Shown here piece by piece: positions 45,237 to 57,118 of a DNA stretch of 64,000 nt (position 1 is its first letter; the number at the start of each line of letters is the position of its first letter). The stretch lies in assembly GCA_036874045.1 (NCBI GenBank), contig CM072339.1, positions 12,283,501 through 12,347,500 on the forward strand, given 5' to 3'. The position numbers and the translations under genes are program-made. Below the pieces are notes generated by a model. That model ran no database searches. It had not been told where the DNA came from and saw nothing but the letters and a program-made list of their open reading frames with translations. Source of the stretch: Cymodocea nodosa (lineage: Eukaryota > Streptophyta > Magnoliopsida > Alismatales > Cymodoceaceae).

Positions 45237-48200
45237 TGTTAACTTCTATTTTTATGCTTATATCAATAATTACTTTTAAAAGTAAACTAACAACCTTTCA
45301 CACAAATTAGCTATTAATTCCAATTTTTGTTTTAACTACAAGTGCATAGTGTATATTGTACATGTGTGCAAGTATAGTTCAATCCCATAGAGAGATAAAG
45401 TAAGAATTGTATATTGCTTCGATTTTTATATTGGAATTTATGTGTTCAGTAAAACACTCCGTTGAATTATAGTTAACACAACGAACCTAGTTCGTAGAAT
45501 TATGGCTAACTCAATGAACTAACCTTGTGGACTTAGGTTAACTCCACGAGTCTAACAATACTATTAATTACAGAGGAATTCAGCCAACCATTGGGCGATT
45601 CCACAGATTGTATATAACATCAATTAAGCTCTTTAATGCTAGTTAAGATTAGATTTATCATTAAGCAACACTAACATTCAGATATTTCAAATAGTACCAT
45701 TGAAATCTTTAAGTATCTAGACAAATCAATTTCAGTAAACTGTAAAACTATTATCTATTTTCTAAATCAATCAAACATAAAACATTCACAATACGAACAA
45801 TGATAACATTAATCACAATACAAAACAAACAATACAACACTTACATACTAAATGTAAACACAAATAAGTAGTTGTTTTTGGTGTTTTTGTTTTTAATATG
45901 TTCCTGAAGATGAATGAAAGGTGAAATGTAAAAATCTCTATTGATAGTAAAAACTTTTGTCACTACATGTGACGTAATTACACCACTGAAAATTTAATCA
46001 CTTACAATCTTGTCTCCTCTCCCTATAGAATCGCGAGTCCAGAATTGCAAGATGATCTCCTCCTTAGTATACTGGCATCAACCTGAAACCAAGGCTAGAA
46101 GCTTTACGATCTCCTGAGATATGAACTGATGCTTGGTGAAAATGGCTTCCCTTCCCGCGACACGATCACTCCTCATAGTGGTTGTCAAGCACCGTGCTTG
46201 GCTCGAAATCGACCTGACATCAGGAAAGTATCCTCACAGTCCTTCGATGGTTGGTGATTATGGTGGTGTGGAGCTTTAGGGAACTTCTGACGCTGCCTAC
46301 AGTTAGCACGATTCTCTAACACACTTTGCACATCTTTTTTCTACGTCTTTTATATTTCTTACAGTAGTAACTGCTCCCGCTTAATTGATCAGTTAGATTT
46401 CCTTCATTCATATCAACGATGGTGATTTCTTCTTCATTCCACAAGTGAATTCCTACGTGATACGTGTAATCGTAGTCTTCCTTCGAATGTCCTGTTTCTG
46501 CAACTGCTATAGTGGCATATTAGAAAATATATGGTTCGTGGAATTACAGATAACTCAACGGACATACTTCGTTGGTTTAACTATAAAACACGTGCAATAA
46601 AATAACAAGTTTAGATGTTTCGGATAGTTACAACCATAAGTATCTGTAGGATCATATGACTACAGAAGAGGGGGGTGAATTGTGTTTTTCAACTTTTTCC
46701 GATTATAATTGAAACTTCAATAATTAAAAACAAGTCAAAACACTGTTTTTATAAAATCATTTTTATTCAAGGTTTCAATTACAATATACAATTCAATTCT
46801 CCTTAGAAATTGTAGATGCAATTATATTTCGATACCATGTTTCATCTATACAATTTCATAACTACAAATAGAAAAAACTAATTTGCGGAATTTAAAACAT
46901 TTCTCCCTATTTGAGATCTTTCTTCTTCAGCAATTCTTCAATGATGAATATCTTGTCTTTCTCTACTTCACTGAATTTGCTTTCTTCTAATACTTTAAAT
47001 CTTCAGTGACATAAATAATACCTTTTTCTACTTCACTGAATTTTCTTTCACTTGAGAGATTTTCCCCAAAGAGTATTTTTAATCCTTGAAAAGATTTTTC
47101 TTTTGGTGTGTAGGGATAGTTTGATCCTTGAAAAGATTTTCGATTTGTGTGCAAGGATAATTTGATCAACGAGAATTCTATGCCTTTTATACTGTATGTT
47201 AATTTCATGCATATCCTCTACGTTTAATCACTACCAGTTTTCCGCTTCTTCACGTCTTTGCTTTTTCCTTCATCGAAACACACACATTCTGACCCACATT
47301 TACATTTCAAATTTTCTTTAATCATTAGTCTTGGATCTTTGAAAAATTTCCTGCAAAATAAACTTCCTCTTCCAAAATTTTTCAATATTATAATAAGAAG
47401 TCGTTACTTTAATGTTAACTAAGCGAATAACACAAGTAGATATTAACTTAACGTTTCTAACTTAACGAGTTTCTCATGTGCCATTTCATATGACTAGTAC
47501 TGTAGCTAACTCAACGAACTAAGTGCGTGGTGTTATGGATAACTCAACGAACCAGCTTAATCTTTTTTTCGGAAGGTTAAACGCTAACTCACCGAAAATA
47601 GTTTAAGTTTTGAATAGTTACAGTTGTAAGTCTCCGAAAAACCCTTTTTACCATAAAACTAGTGAGACACATATCGTGACCTGAAACCATGACTTAAGTT
47701 ACCCTTCGGATAGTTACAGTTGTAAGTCTCTGAAAAACTCTAACTCACCGATTTAGCAATAAAGAAATGTTTTTATAATAAGAATTTTACCACGTGCAAA
47801 AATAACGACTTAAGTTTATAATGCTAACCTAACATGTTGCCTTAGTGTTCAATATAGCAACTCAACGCATTTAGTTATGTTAACTTAACAAGTTAAACAT
47901 GTGCACCTCACGTGATACAATATAATATTCGTAACTTATAATTTCACCACGTGTATAACACTAACTTAACTAGTTGTCTAAACTTTTACTCATTAACTCA
48001 ATAAGTTCTCACGTGACCTATTTTAACCTTTAAGCCTTTAACTTAACGAGTTCTCACATGATCTCTATAAATAACACTCTAACTTAACGAGTTGTCTTAA
48101 CGTGCACTGTTCATGATACAGAAGATATAACTTTAAAACATATCATGCTTTTTAATAAAAAACACACGTTAACTTAATGTTTAGTTACATGAGAAATTAA

Positions 48201-48897
48201 TGTAATGAAACGACTAGTTATTTAATAGTATAATTTCAGATCCAATAAAGACAAGTATTTATATTAGTAAGCTTTTTCTATATTCGTTGATGATTTTAAT
48301 TTCTTTTCACAAGCAATAGTAATTAAGCAAATATGATTATTTTCATTTAGCACACATCATCAAAACAAAATACTCAACAGTATCTGATGCCCAGATGCAT
48401 TTCGGATAGTTACAGATAACCTTCCAAAAGATAACTTAAGTCAAGCTTCCAAATAGTGACACATGTCCTTAAGTAGTTTTATAATAAAGAGATATTTCAG
48501 ACACTTACAAGTCTAACTATCTGATGCCCAGATGCATTTCAAATAGTTAGCAGATAACTTACCGAAAATCCACTTAAGTCAATTTATTCAGGTTTCAACA
48601 CGTGTAATTCAAGAAATAATAAAATATTCTTTAAAACATAACTGTCTGGTACATCCAATATAACTCTTTGAAATAACAAAAAATTTGGATACTTAAGAAC
48701 TTCACAGCCTGTAATTTACTGACAGTTTAGAATTACACGAAATTAACATTAATTCCCTGAAATTATGTAGATTCTTTCATTAAAGCATATAATAGTGCAA
48801 TTATAACATAATGGCTTAATTCTCATATGATAAGCTAAATATTATGCAATTAACCATCATTTACCCATTAATATTATGCACTTTTTCATTCTAAACA
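45237..48897 (-). repeat. Gyp LTR-e, interrupted by Cop1 solo LTR
   Basis: Minus-strand TGTTTAGAATGAAAAAGTGC at 48897, U3 with TCGGATAGTTA motifs (48385-48560), then after the Cop1 LTR the U5 block (45340-45400). 3' end near 45237 (AAGTTAACA). PPT2 lies just outside at 48898. Confidence 0.8.
46645..48379 (-). mobile_element. Cop1 solo LTR (minus) with extra U3 segment
   Basis: Minus-strand TGTTGAGTATTT to GATCCTACA. GTATC target duplication (46640-46644, 48380-48384). Compared with 12397-14074 and 32303-33884 it carries an extra segment at about 47553-47765 of Gyp/Cop3-type motifs (TTTCGGAAGGTTAAACG, CTAACTCACCGAAAA). The open frame 46987-47208 is R/U5 sequence. Confidence 0.92.
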
Positions 48898-48935
48898 CTT
48901 CCCCCATACTTAAATTTTGCTAGTCCCTTAGCAAA
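48898..48935 (-). promoter_or_regulatory. Gyp polypurine tract 2 (LTR-adjacent)
   Basis: Minus strand reads GGGACTAGCAAAATTTAAG, then TATGGGGGAAG, directly before the LTR. This is a common plant gypsy 3' end. The same is at 55322-55359. Confidence 0.8.
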
Positions 48936-50200
48936 CTAAGATTTAACTAGTTGGTCTTTCTAAAGTGCTAGAATTAATTCTTTATTTCGTTCTTCTTCAA
49001 CATAATAAATTAGATTACTATATAGATTTTCTATATATTTCAGTAATTTTTTTTAACTTTGTTTTCTCCTCTTCAACCTGCAAATATACTTAGAATATAT
49101 GTAAATTACATACAAAATATATCAGCATCACATATGTGTTAATTATATTATCATTTGTTCTTCTTTTCAGCATTTGTCATCTTGAATTTTCCAATATGAT
49201 TTTTAGAATAAATTTCAACAACATACGTATCAAAATACAATCCAATTCAATATGATTAAGACAAGTAGAATAAAGAATTGTATCTCAGATAAACAACTTC
49301 AAAAGTCTATTCTAGATTCATACTTCAATAATCTTAAATAACAGAAAATATACTCGATTCAAAAGATATCTATATTTCACAAAACACTTGTATCTTTTCA
49401 GAATAGTATATGCATATTTGTACTTTAAAAGTTAATTTGACAAGCTTGATTCATACAAGAGCTTTCTAGTGTACCCATGTATTGAGCTTTTAGTCAACAA
49501 TCCTAGATCTGATCAGGACCTTAGGTTACTAGATTTAAAGAGTCTTTTTCAGGTCAACAATCCTTACATACCTATCTGCTCAAGTACAAAAGGCTCATGA
49601 TCAAACAAGTCAATAAACTCTCAAAGTTTTTTTTTTTTTTGTTACGACAAAACAAATAGAATATATAAGCATTTCATTAATACAAATGTAATAAAACACA
49701 AATCTCGTATAGTCATGCTTCTATTATTTATCGAAAATATGAATCCATATCAATAAGCTCATACTTTTTTTGTAGTTTAATAATATCTACACATAAATCA
49801 TTCTACAAGTTTAATCAAACAAATTAAATGTATCCTTGATCATATGTATTTCATTTAATCTAAAAATCAACAATTCAGCTCTTTCAGGATTACAGATAAT
49901 TTACTAAGTTTCAGTTAAGTATTTTGATTTCATTTTAAAATCGTGAAACTGTTAAACTCATAAAATTCAGCAAAAACATAAGATACTATATCTAGATTTG
50001 TATGAATAATAAAATTCTAGAGCATGTTATATAAGATTCTAAATATAACATTCAAGCGGTTACAGTTCTTAAAAATTTTACATTCTCAATTATCGGATAG
50101 TTATTGCAAATTCATAAAAAAAAAATTTCAATTTCCATAGAACTTTGTAGTACCATTCTAATTCCTTTAATTAACAAAATTACATGGTTGTTACTTTAAT
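48936..50200 (-). repeat. Gyp non-coding tail between two polypurine tracts
   Basis: No coding potential seen. AT-rich with a T-run at 49627-49640. Paralogous to 55360-56656 along its length, so it is a regular part of the element. Confidence 0.65.
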
Positions 50201-50240
50201 TACCTCCCCCCATACCTACATTTTGCATTGTCCTCAATGT
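50201..50240 (-). promoter_or_regulatory. Gyp polypurine tract 1 (internal)
   Basis: Minus strand ACATTGAGGACAATGCAAAA, then TGTAGGTATGGGGGGAGG. Another typical gypsy 3'-end motif, here 1.3 kb from the LTR. Copy at 56657-56700. 50241-50675 is AT-rich tail with no gene seen. Confidence 0.65.
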
Positions 50241-50675
50241 AAAATATTTTACAATAAATACAGTAATTGTAGCAGGCATGACTATTGTTTCATTGACTTA
50301 GCACCTAACTCAATGAATTGAATTTAAATGTAAATTTAGGATAAGTAATCAATTACATACCTTGTTCTTTTGTATCTCCTTCCATATCTTCTGATTTTTT
50401 TTTTGAAAAACTTTTCATTCACATATAAAAGAAGAATATATAACAATATAACAAAAAAAAAATTGCTAATTTAGTGTCTTGTGTGGAACCTAGGCTCCTA
50501 TACCTTTGGTGACTCACAAGCAAGCTAGTTGGTTTCCTAGAATAGATACCAACAAACTAGATTGATATTTTGTTGTTTTTTTCTTATAAAATAAAACTAA
50601 AACTAAAATTTTTTTCTTTCTTTTTTTCTAAAAATAAATGCAAAATACACAACATTAAAAGCACATAATCACAGT

Positions 50676-51593
50676 TTAAGAACATGATTGAAAAGTAGTA
50701 ACAAATGGAATAAACATGTTAGTCCATGTAAACTTTTTAGGCATAATTCTTCTTGCTATTAATTCTATTTTAATGCAGTTCGTTTTCTTTTTTAGCTTGT
50801 AAACTTGCAGTATATTATCAATACTAAATTTAAGTGTATTACCATTAATGAAATGAAATGTAAAAAGAGATCTTCTATTCCAAGATAATGTAACTGTTTC
50901 TATTTCTATATCTATTTCAATATATTCCTCTTCCCACTTCCATTCATTTAGGTCTTTTATAATCCATATTTGAAATTTCTTCAATTCATCCCACCATCTT
51001 ATCAAACATAAAGTAGGATCATCATATTCATTATACCACATTCCTAATTGAATTTGATCATATTCTGAAGTTAGTGGTTTAGCTATATCACTCGGTATAG
51101 GTAATATTTCTATAAAATTATCATAACTGTCTATGCTTACTATGTATAAATCAGATCTATATGCAACTGATATATCTGTGACTATATATATATATCCATC
51201 AAGTATGACATGCATGCTATTAATTAAAGTTTTCTGTCCTAGATATATCATAGTATTTTCAGTCTAAGATCTATTCAGAAAATTATACACACTTAAGCAT
51301 AAATCTTCATCCCAATTTCCAATTGGTCTCCAATAATATAATTTTTCAGGAGTGGTCGAATTTCTATCAGAAAAAATTAAAGCTGACCTACAATTTTCAG
51401 TTGGTACTTCATATCTATTAGGCCTTCCTATATTCCATTCTTCTCTTGTGATAGGATTTCTAATCAAAATATTAGGTAATAGAATTGCATACCTTGGTTT
51501 GGTTTTGTAAATAATTAATCTGTCATCCATCCCCATAATATGATCTATTCCTTCTAATGTATTGGGTCAAATTCTAGCAGTTTTGTAGGATCG
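50676..51593 (-). pseudogene. F-box-associated protein gene, copy 2, 5'-truncated
   Basis: Lacks the F-box because Cop1 LTR sequence begins at 51594. What remains is the C-terminal domain: KTKPRYAILLPNILIRNPIT, TENCRSALIFSD, LYYWRPIGNWDEDLCLSVYN, then a stop at 51264-51266 where copy 1 has Trp, YRSDLYIVSIDSYDNF, IQLGMWYNEYDDPTLCLIRW, FQIWIIKDLNEWKWEEEY and MPKKFTWTNMFIPFV, ending at 50676. Such W...D..W repeats fit an F-box-associated substrate-binding domain. Same flanks as copy 1, so it is part of the same retroelement. Confidence 0.8.
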
Positions 51594-52083
51594 TATGGAT
51601 ACACAAGAGGGGGGTGAATTGTGTTTTTCAATATTTCTGAATATAATTGAAACTTTAAAACACAAAAAACAAGTCGAGACATTGTTTTCATAAAATCATT
51701 TTTATTCAAGGTTTCAATTACAATATACAATTCAATTCTCCTCAGAAATTGTAGATGCAATTATATTTCAATACCATGTATCATCTAATCAATTTCATAA
51801 CTACAAACAGAGAAAACTAATTTGCAGAATTTAAAACATTTCTCCCTGTTTGAGATCTTTCTTCGTCTTCTTCTTTCTTCTTCAGCAATTCTTCAATGAC
51901 AAATATCTTGTCTTTTTATGCTTCACTGAATTTGCTTTCTTCTAATACTTCAAATCTTCAGTGACGTATATAATACCTATTTTTGCTTCACTGAATTTTC
52001 TTCCACCAGAGAGTTTTTCCCCGAAGAGGTGTTTTTGATCCCTAAAAACATTTTTCTTTTGGTTTGTAGGGATAGTTTGATCT
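51594..52083 (-). repeat. Cop1 LTR end fragment, stack member 1
   Basis: Begins exactly at the LTR terminus TGTAGGATCG and runs 490 bp into R/U5, then stops at GTTTGATCT where the next terminus begins. Confidence 0.88.
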
Positions 52084-52338
52084 TGTAGGATCGTATGGCT
52101 ACACAAGAGGGGGGTGAATTGTGTATTTTTAATATTTTCTAAAATATAATTGAAACTTTAAAACTCAAAACAAGTTGAGACATTGTTTTCATAAAATCAT
52201 TTTTATTCAAGGTTTCAATTACAATATACAATTCAATTCTCCTCAGAAATTGTAGATGCAATTATATTTCGATACCATGTATCATCTAAACAATTTCATA
52301 ACTACAAACAGAGAAAACTAATTTGCGGAATTTAAAAC
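52084..52338 (-). repeat. Cop1 LTR end fragment, stack member 2
   Basis: Begins at the LTR terminus again and runs 255 bp to TTTAAAAC. Confidence 0.88.
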
Positions 52339-53474
52339 TGTAGGATCGTATGGCTACACAAGAGGGGGGTGAATTGTGTATTTTTAATATTTTCTGAAAT
52401 ATAATTGAAACTTTAAAACTCAAAAACAAGTCGAGACATTGTTTTCATAAAATCATTTTTATTCAAGGTTTCAATTACAATATACAATTCAATTCTCCTC
52501 AGAAATTGTAGATGCAATTATATTTCGATACCATGTATCATCTAAACAATTTCATAACTACAAACAGAGAAAACTAATTTGCGGAATTTAAAACTTTTCT
52601 CCCTGTTTGAGATCTTTCTTCTTCTTCTTTTTCTTCTTCAGCAATTCTTCAGTGACGAATATCTTGTCTTTTCATGCTTCACCAAATTTGCTTTCTTCTA
52701 ATACTTCAAATCTTCAGTGACGAAAATCTTACCTTTTTATGCTTCACTGAACTTTCTTCCACTTGAGAGATTTTCCCGAAGAGGTGTTTTTGATCCCTAA
52801 AAAATATTTTTCTTTTGGTGTGAAGGGATGCTTTGATCCTTGAAAAGATTTTTCTTTTTGTGTGCAAGGATAAATTGATCAACGAGAATTCTATGCCTTT
52901 TATACTGTATCTTCATTTCATGCATATCCTTCACGTTTAACCACTACCAGTTTTCCACTTCTCCATGTCTTTCCTTTTTCCTTCATCGAAACACACACGT
53001 TCTAACCAACGTTTATATTTCAAATTTTCTTTAATCATCAGTCCTGGATCTCTAAAAAGTTTCCTGTAAAATAAACTTTCTCGTCCAAAAGTTTTTCATC
53101 AGTGTAAAAAGAAGTCGTTACTTTAATGTCAACTAAACGAGTAACACAAGTATATATATAACTTAACGTTTCTAACTTAACGAGTTCCTCATGTGCCATT
53201 TCACGTGGCAAGTACTATAGCTAACTCAACGAACTAAGTCTGTGGTGTTATGCTATCTCAACGAACCATCTCCGTTGTGTTATGATAACTCAACGAACCA
53301 ATAATAAACAAATATTTTTATAATAAGAATTTTACCATGTGCAAAAATAACAACTTAAGTTTATAACGCTAACCTAACGCGTTGCCTTAGTGTTCAATAT
53401 AGCAACTCAACGCATTTAGTTATGTTAACTTAACGAGTTAAACATGTGCACCTCATGTGTTACAATACAACATT
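52339..53474 (-). repeat. Cop1 LTR fragment, stack member 3
   Basis: Starts at the LTR terminus and runs 1.14 kb through U5, R and part of U3 (donor-like site near 52733, repeats 53160-53440), then breaks at ACAACATT. The remaining U3 is absent. Confidence 0.87.
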
Positions 53475-53475
53475 T

Positions 53476-53515
53476 GTTCGTGTTTTCCCAACACTACACT
53501 AGAAAAACTTGGATT
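53476..53515 (-). other. Possible leader / primer-site remnant of a Gyp copy
   Basis: Minus strand AATCCAAGTTTTTCTAGTG and GTGTTGGG follow the LTR end, in the position and with the spacing of AGTTTTTT plus primer site at 37506. The primer-site match itself is weak. Confidence 0.3.
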
Positions 53516-55321
53516 TGTTACTTCTATTTTTACTTAGTTAATTTATCTTTATGCCTATTCTTTCCTTTAGAAGTAAACAAACAACCTTTAATACAATTTA
53601 GATATTAATTCCAATTTGTACTTTAATTGCAAGTACACAGTGTCTATTATATCAGTGTGCAAGTACAGGTCGATCCCATAGGGAATTGCTGACGAATTTA
53701 AGAAATGTTTGATTGTGAACAATTCAAATTTATATTCAATAAGCACTCCGTTGAGTTACAGTTAATTCAATGGACTAAGTTCATTGAGTTATGGATAACT
53801 CAACGGACTATCCTCGTGGACTTAAGTTAATTCCACGAGCCTGTCTCTTCTTTATAATACTGCTATTTATAGAGGAATTCGGCCAACCATTGGGCGATTC
53901 CATAGATTGTAAATAACATCAATTAAGCTTTTTAATGCTAGTTAACATGGGATTTATCATTATGTAATACTAAGATTCAGATGATTCAAACAGTAACCAT
54001 TAAAATCTTTAAGTTGTTTTGTACAAACCAATTTCAGTAAACTGTAAAATTAAAACTAACATAAAACAATCATAAAACAGATGACATTAATCACGATACA
54101 ACACAAACAATACAACACTCAAATACAACATACAAACAAAGATAAATTGTTTTTGGTAATTTTGTTTTTATGTGATGGGCGAAAGGTGAAATGTAAAGTA
54201 ATTTCACTTGATAGTAAATACTTCTGACACTACTTGCAACGCGATTACACCACTGAAAATTGAACCACTTACAATTCTGTCTCCTCTCCCTATAGAATCG
54301 CGAGTCCAGAATTGCAAGATGATCTCCTCTTCAGCATACAGGAATCAACCCGAAGCCAAGGCTAAAAGCTTTACGATCTCTTGAAATATGAGTCAGCGCT
54401 TAGTGAAAATGTCTTCCATTCCTGCGACGTGATCACTCCTCACAGTGGTTGTCAGGCACTATGTTTGGCTCGGAATTGACCCGACATCAGACAAGTATAC
54501 TCACAGACCTCCGATGATTAGTGATTATGGTGGTGATACAATGGTTGGTGTGATACTTCGGAGAATCGCCGATATTGTCTGCAAAAAGCTCGGTGCTCCT
54601 CCTCTGTATACACTAGCCATCCATCGATCACCCTCTTTCTTTTTTTCTTCTTTTCTTTTATATTTCTTCAGTGGTAACTGCTTCTACTTGAATGATCGGT
54701 TGGATTTCCTTCCTTCAGATCAACGGCGATGATTTCTTTCTCCCTACGCGATTGAATTCCTGCGTGATACGTGTGAACGTGGTTTTTCCTTCCAATTGTC
54801 TATTCCTGCAACCGCTATAGTGGCATATTAGAAAATATATAGTCTGTGGAGTTACAGATAACTCAACGGACTTCTTTCGTTGATTTAACTATAAAACACA
54901 TGCAAAAATAACAACTTAAGTTTATAACGCTAACCTAACGCGTTGCCTTAGTGTATTTTCATGTAACTCAACGCATGCAGTTATACTAACTTAACGAGTT
55001 ATAACGTAAGTAAATCTACCAGCTCTCAACACGTGTCAGCAGCAGTTTAAACATAAAAAAACATTTCGGAGAGTTACAAGTATAACTATTCGATGCTTAG
55101 ATGCATTTTCGGATACTTAAGAATTTCACAGCCTGCAATTTACCGACAATTCATAAATACACTAAATTAACATTAATTCCCCAAAATTAAGCAGATTCTT
55201 CAATTAAAGCATATAACAGTGCAATTATAACATAATGGCTTAATTCTCATATGATAAGCTAAATATTATGCAATTAACCATCATTTAACCGTTAATAATA
55301 TGCACTTTTTCATTCTAAGCA
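53516..55321 (-). repeat. Gyp LTR-f, complete
   Basis: Minus-strand TGCTTAGAATGAAAAAGTGC to GAAGTAACA, about 1.8 kb. U3 (54840-55100) has AGTTACAGATAACTCAACGG, then a stretch identical to Cop1 U3 (54902-54954). It lies between two Gyp internal segments. The open frame 54445-54732 is inside R/U5 and not a gene. Confidence 0.87.
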
Positions 55322-55359
55322 CTTCCCCCATACCTAAATTTTGCTAGTCCCTTAGCAAA
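55322..55359 (-). promoter_or_regulatory. Gyp polypurine tract 2 (LTR-adjacent)
   Basis: GGTATGGGGGAAG on the minus strand directly before LTR-f. Confidence 0.8.
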
Positions 55360-56656
55360 CTAAGATCTAATTAATTGGTCTTTCAAAAAGTACTAGAATT
55401 AATTCTTCCCCTTTTGTTTTTTTTCTTCTGCTTAGCATAAACATATATTCTGTATGTTTCAGTAATCAACCTGCAAAGATATTTAGAATATATGTAAATT
55501 ACATACAAAGTATATCATCTTCATATAGGTGTTAATTATATTATCGTTTGTTCTTCTTTTCATCATCTATAATCCTGAATTTTCCAATAAGTTTTATAGA
55601 AGAAATTTCAACAACATACGAATCAAAGTACAATCCAATTCAATTTGATTAAGACAAGTAGAATAAAGAATTGTATTTCCATTAAACAACTTCAAAAGTC
55701 AATTCCAGATTCATATTTCAGCAATTCTAGATAACAGAAAATATACTCGATTCATAAGATATCTGTATTTCACAAAACACTTGTATCTTTTCAGAACAGT
55801 ATATGTTTTTTTCTTTTTCATTTTTTTTTCTCTTTTTTTTTTGTGTAATTTAAAAGTTAATTTGACAAGCTTGAATCATGCAAGAGCTTTCTAATGTACC
55901 CATGTAACGGGCTTTCAATCAACAATCCCAGATCTGATCAAGATCTTAGGTTGCTAGATTTTCAGAGTCCTTTTTCAGGTCAACAATCCTTACATACCTA
56001 TCTACTCAAGTACAAAAGGCTCGTGATCAAACAAGTCAATAAACTCTCAATATTTTTTTTTTCTTTTTCTTTTTTTATTTCTAAAAATAAATGCACACAC
56101 AAAACAAAACATTAATCACATACTGTATATGCACGTATTTCATTAATACAGATGCAGTAAAACACCAATCTCATATAATCCTGCTTCTATCATTTACTAA
56201 AGATATGAATCCATAACAATAAGCTCATACTTTATCTGTAGTTTAATAAGATCTACACATAAATCATTCTACAAGTTCAATCAGTCCAAGTAAATGTATT
56301 TTTCATCATATGTGTTTCATTTAATCTAGAATTCACATCTCAGCTCCTTCAGGACTTCAGATAATTTTCTAATTAAGCATTAAATATTCTGATTTCATTT
56401 TAAAATCGTGAAACTGTTAAACTCATGAAATTCAGAAAAATCATAAGATACTATATCTAGATTTACATAAATAATAAATTCTATAGCATCTTCTATAGCC
56501 TTCTAAATATAACATTCAAGTAGTTTATAAAAATTTTACAGTCTCAATTATCGGATAGTTACAGCAAGTTCATAAAAATTTTCAATTTCCTCAAAACTTT
56601 GCAGTACCATTTTAATTCCTTTAATTAACAAACTTACATGGCTGTTACTTTAATTA
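55360..56656 (-). repeat. Gyp non-coding tail
   Basis: Paralogue of 48936-50200. Long T-runs at 55805-55845 and 56049-56085. Nothing coding seen. Confidence 0.65.
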
Positions 56657-56700
56657 CCTCCCCCCCATACCTACATTTTGCATTGTCCTCAATGTAAAAG
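56657..56700 (-). promoter_or_regulatory. Gyp polypurine tract 1 (internal)
   Basis: Minus strand TTGAGGACAATGCAAAATG, then TAGGTATGGGGGGG. 56701-57118 is non-coding tail, including a block near 56902-57000 that is also found at 50484-50570. Confidence 0.65.
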
Positions 56701-57118
56701 ATTTTACAATAAGTACAGTAATTGTAGCAGGCATGAATAAAGTTTTGTTTGATTTAAAATTCAGGATAAGTAATTGGTTACATACCTTGTTCCATTTGTA
56801 TCTCTTTCTGCATATTCCGATTTTTGATTCTGAAAAACTTTTCATTCCCAGATAAACACAGAATATAAAACAAAATAACATTTAACAGATATTAATAAAT
56901 CAGTGTCTTGTGTTGAACCCAGGCTCCTATGCCTTTGGTGGCTCACAAGCAAGCCAGTTGGTTTCCTAGAACAGATTCCAACAAACTGGATTGATATTTT
57001 GTTTTGTTTGTTTTTTATTTTTTATTTTTATAAAATGAACATGAAAAACTTCAAAATTCTTTTTTTTTTTCTAAAAATAAATGCAGAATACACAACATTA
57101 AACACACAAAATCACAGC

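Noticed and set aside
49627-49640. Poly-T run as a SINE or LINE tail
   Set aside because: Part of the Gyp tail that is repeated at 56049; no SINE A/B boxes or LINE ORF and no flanking duplication seen.
54445-54732. 95-codon open frame (+)
   Set aside because: Antisense within the R/U5 part of Gyp LTR-f; other Gyp LTRs do not keep it open.
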